Shown here piece by piece: positions 61,060-64,000 of a stretch of 64,000 nt of DNA (position 1 is the stretch's first letter; each line of letters opens with the position of its first letter). Made by a program: the position numbers and the translations under genes. The DNA comes from Caulobacterales bacterium (lineage in GTDB: Bacteria; Pseudomonadota; Alphaproteobacteria; Caulobacterales; Aquidulcibacteraceae): assembly GCA_017303355.1 (NCBI GenBank), contig JAFLCU010000010.1, positions 62,001 through 126,000 of the forward strand, in the 5' to 3' direction. The notes beneath the pieces were generated by a model. The model made no database searches, was not told the origin of the DNA, and saw nothing but the letters and a program-made list of their open reading frames with translations.

Positions 61060-63834
61060 TCAACTTTGACCTGCAATCTCCACGTATCCAATCAATTCGG
61101 CCGAATAGCTGCCGTCTCCGGTCGCCGCGCCCTTCTGTTTCAGCTCGCGCTGCAAGGTGGGTTCAACGCTTCGGGCGATCAATTCTGCTCTCTGTTCAGG
61201 CCGGAAGGGCGGTTGAACTGCGGGCGCGTGAAAGTACTTATCGTACAAACGCTCGACCGACGGAATTCGCGTGCCGATACTATTGACTGCGATCGGCTGC
61301 ACCACTACGCGACGCTCACCGTTGCCGGCGGATGTTTCCACGATCCACAGCGAAAGTACCACCGACTCTTCGACATCTCCCGACACGGCAATACCGACCT
61401 CTTCCGGTGGCACGCCGCGCCAGCGCAACAATTGCTCTTGCACCAACGGATGATCCAGGCCCATCAGTTGCAGATCGTCCTGATTTGTTGCCGCCTCACG
61501 GTTCAAAGTGAAACGAGCACGGCGGGTGCCCTCGGAAGTCACCAAATCGTATGTGCTGGCATCGACTTTCAATAGATTCTGCTGGCGGTCTGCGACCGCG
61601 GCAGTGAGAAAACGGACCAGTCGATCCAGACTGGACGACACATCCGAAAACGGCCTGTAATCATCCAAACTGAACCCATCGAGGTCTTGAAATAGATCGA
61701 ACACTACCTGCCGCGCCTCGCGAGAATTGGATAGCGCCGCCTCCAATTCTACTTGGGTGCGCTTTAGTTCTGGATCGGACAGCGCCTCTTGGTACAGGCG
61801 GTCATAGTTTAGCCGTTCGGACAACTGGCCAAGAATCTGCGCCCGCAAATCCTCCGCGACATTGCCCTGTTGATCGACCTTGCCCACTGTTCGGGCGATT
61901 TCAGTCAGCTTCTCGTCGAGCAGCAGAAAGATGCGCCCCTCAATAGTGTCAGAGAGAACGAGGTTATACACCTGCGCCGTATGATTTTGACCGTAGCGGT
62001 GGATCCGCCCGATTCGCTGCTCCACGTCCATGGGGTTCCACGGCAGGTCGAAGTTGAACAGGATGCGCGCGAACTGCAGGTTGATGCCTTCACGTCCGGC
62101 GGCTGTGCACACCAGCACGCGAGGTCCATCTTTTTGGCGGAAACGACGTTCCGCTGCCACCTTGGCCCCGTGATCTCCTCCGCGTAAAACGACCACGCCT
62201 TGGCCGGGGAACGTTTGTTCGATCTCGCGCGCGATCATGTCAACTGTGCCAAGATACGTGGCGAAGATCACGATCTTCTCGTTCTGGTCTTGCCGCCACA
62301 AGGTGCCCAAGCCGTCGAGCAACTTCTGCATTTTGGTCTCGCGCCCAGCTGGAAACACGCCCAGCAAATCGCCAATGCGCAAGCGCTCTTCTGGCAGGTG
62401 CAGATCGACGGCGGCAGCGGCGGCCTCTTCGGCGTGAGAGGCTGAATCCTCGCTGTTGTACTGGTCAGAAGCGATCTCCAGCGCTTCCTCGTCTAGTTTT
62501 TTTACCAATCGGTATTTTAGGTCAGCCAGCATGCGATCCACCTCGCTGCGCCCAACGCTGTCGCGCGGTAGATCGAACTCTTGGTGGATCAGTTCGCGCG
62601 CTTCCTCGATCAGTCGTTCGCGACCCTCGATGTCCAATTCCCTGTCGCGCAATAATGCCTCATGCAGTGTCAGCATCAACAAGCGACGCTTGAGTGTGCG
62701 GCGCACAGCCGCGAAACTCGACGCGGCGATCTTCTGGAAGATCGCCATCAGAAATCCGAGCGCGCGCCCCTGGTTGCCTTGACGACGCGCGAGATCGAAG
62801 CCGTCCTCCAAATACTCGCGCAACTTTTCGTAAAACCGCTGCTCATCGTGCGCCATTATAAAAGACTCAGTGTGAACCCAGCGCCGTGCGAACAATGGTG
62901 AGCCATCCGGATGACAAGCATCGGCTTTGGTGCGCCGAAACATAACCGCATTGAGGCGATGCCGGTTGTCCACCATCTCCTCGGGGTTGCGGAACAACGT
63001 CGGGTTCAGCAATTGCACCAACATCCAGAACTGAAAATGATTGCCCTGGTGCGGCGTGGCGGAAAGCAGGAGAAGGTCGCGAGTGTGATCCTTCATCGCT
63101 TCGGCCAGCTTGTAGTTCTCCGTTTTTCGCACCTTGCTGCCGGTGCGGTAGGCGGTCAGGTGATGGGCTTCGTCGAACACGACCAAATCCCATCTTGGCG
63201 CATCTAGCAGCCGCTTGATGCGCGCCGGACGCTTCAACGTGTCGATGCTGGCAATTAGCCTGTCGTGCTTGGCAAAGGCGTTGGTCTTGCGATCGGTGAT
63301 GTCGCCCTCGGAACCGAACACCTCAAAACCGAGATTGAAAACTTCGTTCAATTCGCGGTGCCAGTTGTTCACGAGCCCGGCGGGCACCACCATCAAAGCG
63401 CGGAGCAGTTCCCCCCGACTGGCAAGCTCGCGCAGGATCAGCGCGGTTTCGATGGTCTTGCCTAAGCCCACTTCGTCGGCGATCAGATAGCGCCGAGGTG
63501 AAGCTGTGGCTATGCGGTGGGTCAGTACGACCTGGTGCGGAAGGAGATCTATCTTGGCTGAGGTTAGCGCTGAGGCGCTTTCCATCAATGGAAGCGCGTG
63601 CGCCTCGTAAGACAGCCACGCCTTGCGACCGCGTTCGGAGTTGCCGGCCACTGCGTGCAGGATGCGCTGGGTGCGCGTAATATCTCGCCGCAGTGAGGCA
63701 ACCGGGACACGGCGTTCGCCGGCGCTGAAGAAGGCCCGCAAGTAGCCGTCTCGTTCCTGGTCAAGGACGACGCCTTGGCCATGGTCGTGGTGTGTGATGC
63801 GTTCGCCGGGCTGGAAATGCAATTCTGGCGTCAC
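61060..63834 (-). CDS. SNF2-family helicase-like protein
   Basis: 924 aa from GTG 63834. Helicase motifs in order: LLPHQ (Q101), DEVGLGKT (120-127, Walker A), FDEAHH (221-, DEAH), LLSATPHQGN, then in the second lobe ATYLGTVD, LVCTAAGREGINLQFA and QRIGRIHRYGQ. A long insertion between lobes and a C-terminal ~250-residue unknown part are present. It resembles RapA/DrmD-like SNF2 proteins found in defence islands, but no other DISARM component (methylase, DrmA/B/C) is visible. A partial gene ends 10 bp upstream on the same strand, so they are probably an operon. Confidence 0.78.
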   Translation of the reverse strand: MTPELHFQPGERITHHDHGQGVVLDQERDGYLRAFFSAGERRVPVASLRRDITRTQRILHAVAGNSERGRKAWLSYEAHALPLMESASALTSAKIDLLPHQVVLTHRIATASPRRYLIADEVGLGKTIETALILRELASRGELLRALMVVPAGLVNNWHRELNEVFNLGFEVFGSEGDITDRKTNAFAKHDRLIASIDTLKRPARIKRLLDAPRWDLVVFDEAHHLTAYRTGSKVRKTENYKLAEAMKDHTRDLLLLSATPHQGNHFQFWMLVQLLNPTLFRNPEEMVDNRHRLNAVMFRRTKADACHPDGSPLFARRWVHTESFIMAHDEQRFYEKLREYLEDGFDLARRQGNQGRALGFLMAIFQKIAASSFAAVRRTLKRRLLMLTLHEALLRDRELDIEGRERLIEEARELIHQEFDLPRDSVGRSEVDRMLADLKYRLVKKLDEEALEIASDQYNSEDSASHAEEAAAAAVDLHLPEERLRIGDLLGVFPAGRETKMQKLLDGLGTLWRQDQNEKIVIFATYLGTVDMIAREIEQTFPGQGVVVLRGGDHGAKVAAERRFRQKDGPRVLVCTAAGREGINLQFARILFNFDLPWNPMDVEQRIGRIHRYGQNHTAQVYNLVLSDTIEGRIFLLLDEKLTEIARTVGKVDQQGNVAEDLRAQILGQLSERLNYDRLYQEALSDPELKRTQVELEAALSNSREARQVVFDLFQDLDGFSLDDYRPFSDVSSSLDRLVRFLTAAVADRQQNLLKVDASTYDLVTSEGTRRARFTLNREAATNQDDLQLMGLDHPLVQEQLLRWRGVPPEEVGIAVSGDVEESVVLSLWIVETSAGNGERRVVVQPIAVNSIGTRIPSVERLYDKYFHAPAVQPPFRPEQRAELIARSVEPTLQRELKQKGAATGDGSYSAELIGYVEIAGQS

Positions 63835-63843
63835 GTCGCCACC

Positions 63844-64000
63844 TCACGTTATCCGCAGGTGGAACAGGCCTGCGGGTTTGCCACCTTCGCGCAGCAAGAT
63901 CTCTTGCGGATATTCGTTGGCCTGTCCCCATAGGATGCGACCGAAATCGATTTGGTCGCCATGGGGCGCATGGCACAGCCAACTTACTTCATCGGTGGCG
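63844..64000 (-). CDS. Partial CDS, C-terminal 51 residues, unknown protein
   Basis: The frame is open from the window edge to TGA at 63844. It reads SWLCHAPHGDQIDFGRILWG followed by an EYPQEILLREGG segment and GLFHLRIT. No family recognised from this tail. It ends 10 bp before the GTG of the SNF2-like gene, with GAGGTGG between them, so it is likely the preceding gene of the same operon. Confidence 0.55.
   Translation of the reverse strand, partial: ATDEVSWLCHAPHGDQIDFGRILWGQANEYPQEILLREGGKPAGLFHLRIT

Noticed and set aside
61060..63834. Class 1 DISARM assignment for the SNF2-like gene
   Set aside because: DrmD-like features alone are insufficient; no DrmA, DrmB, DrmC or methylase gene is present in the window.

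Overview
The window is high-GC (roughly 63-66%) DNA from an alphaproteobacterium, most likely Caulobacterales/Hyphomonadaceae or a close relative. The evidence is a DUF1476 F1-ATPase inhibitor gene, MpaB-family oxygenases, PF10118 hydrolases, DUF7064/7065 proteins, a TonB-dependent receptor and the style of the intergenic palindromic repeats. This assignment is an inference from gene content, not a phylogeny.

Layout. 1-1687: a chimeric junction between an acetate kinase 3' end and an RND efflux pump 3' end, then a methyltransferase. 1.7-9.3 kb: a first accessory island with a RES-toxin remnant, a 1117-aa nuclease-helicase, a DEDDh exonuclease, a membrane protein and an AbiEi/AbiEii toxin-antitoxin pair, ending in 10-bp-phased GGGAAA/GGAAAA arrays. 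9.5-22 kb: catabolic and regulatory genes (flavin monooxygenase, CocE-like hydrolase, LytTR and two TetR regulators, MpaB oxygenase, TonB receptor, internally deleted FAD protein, Rrf2). 22.4-47.5 kb: core genes (gph, glmU, rpiA, S9 peptidase, SET methyltransferase, tRNA-Pro, tRNA-Gln, glycosyltransferases, sppA, purQ, pstS-like, purS, purC, purB, MFS). Within this core, about 6 kb that includes a TIR-domain protein separates purS from purQ. 47.6-64 kb: a second, larger island with mobilisation remnants (RadC-like JAB fragment, excisionase-type HTH, truncated DUF3363 relaxase, TraF peptidase) followed by a defence-like block.

The most notable locus is 53.0-60.9 kb. A translationally coupled operon encodes a ubiquitin-like/E2 fusion, a JAB deubiquitinase-like/E1 fusion and a DUF6527 zinc protein. 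A DEDDh exonuclease lies just downstream in the same direction. A WYL-domain regulator is encoded divergently, followed by a 1111-aa protein combining a RecB-like nuclease, an RNase H-like nuclease and an SF1 helicase. A 21-bp operator-like palindrome overlaps the WYL leader, and a near-identical inverted copy lies 20 bp upstream of the nuclease-helicase start. This suggests that one regulator controls both the protein-conjugation operon and the nuclease-helicase. A paralogous nuclease-helicase plus DEDDh exonuclease lies in the first island.

Other structure not explained by genes: two perfect single-nucleotide-loop G-quadruplex motifs 200 bp apart (51.48 and 51.68 kb), a triple CGCACSGTGCG cluster upstream of the relaxase (candidate oriT or operator), and 10-bp-phased arrays at both islands. 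No CRISPR array, integrase, complete insertion sequence or attachment-site pair was seen.
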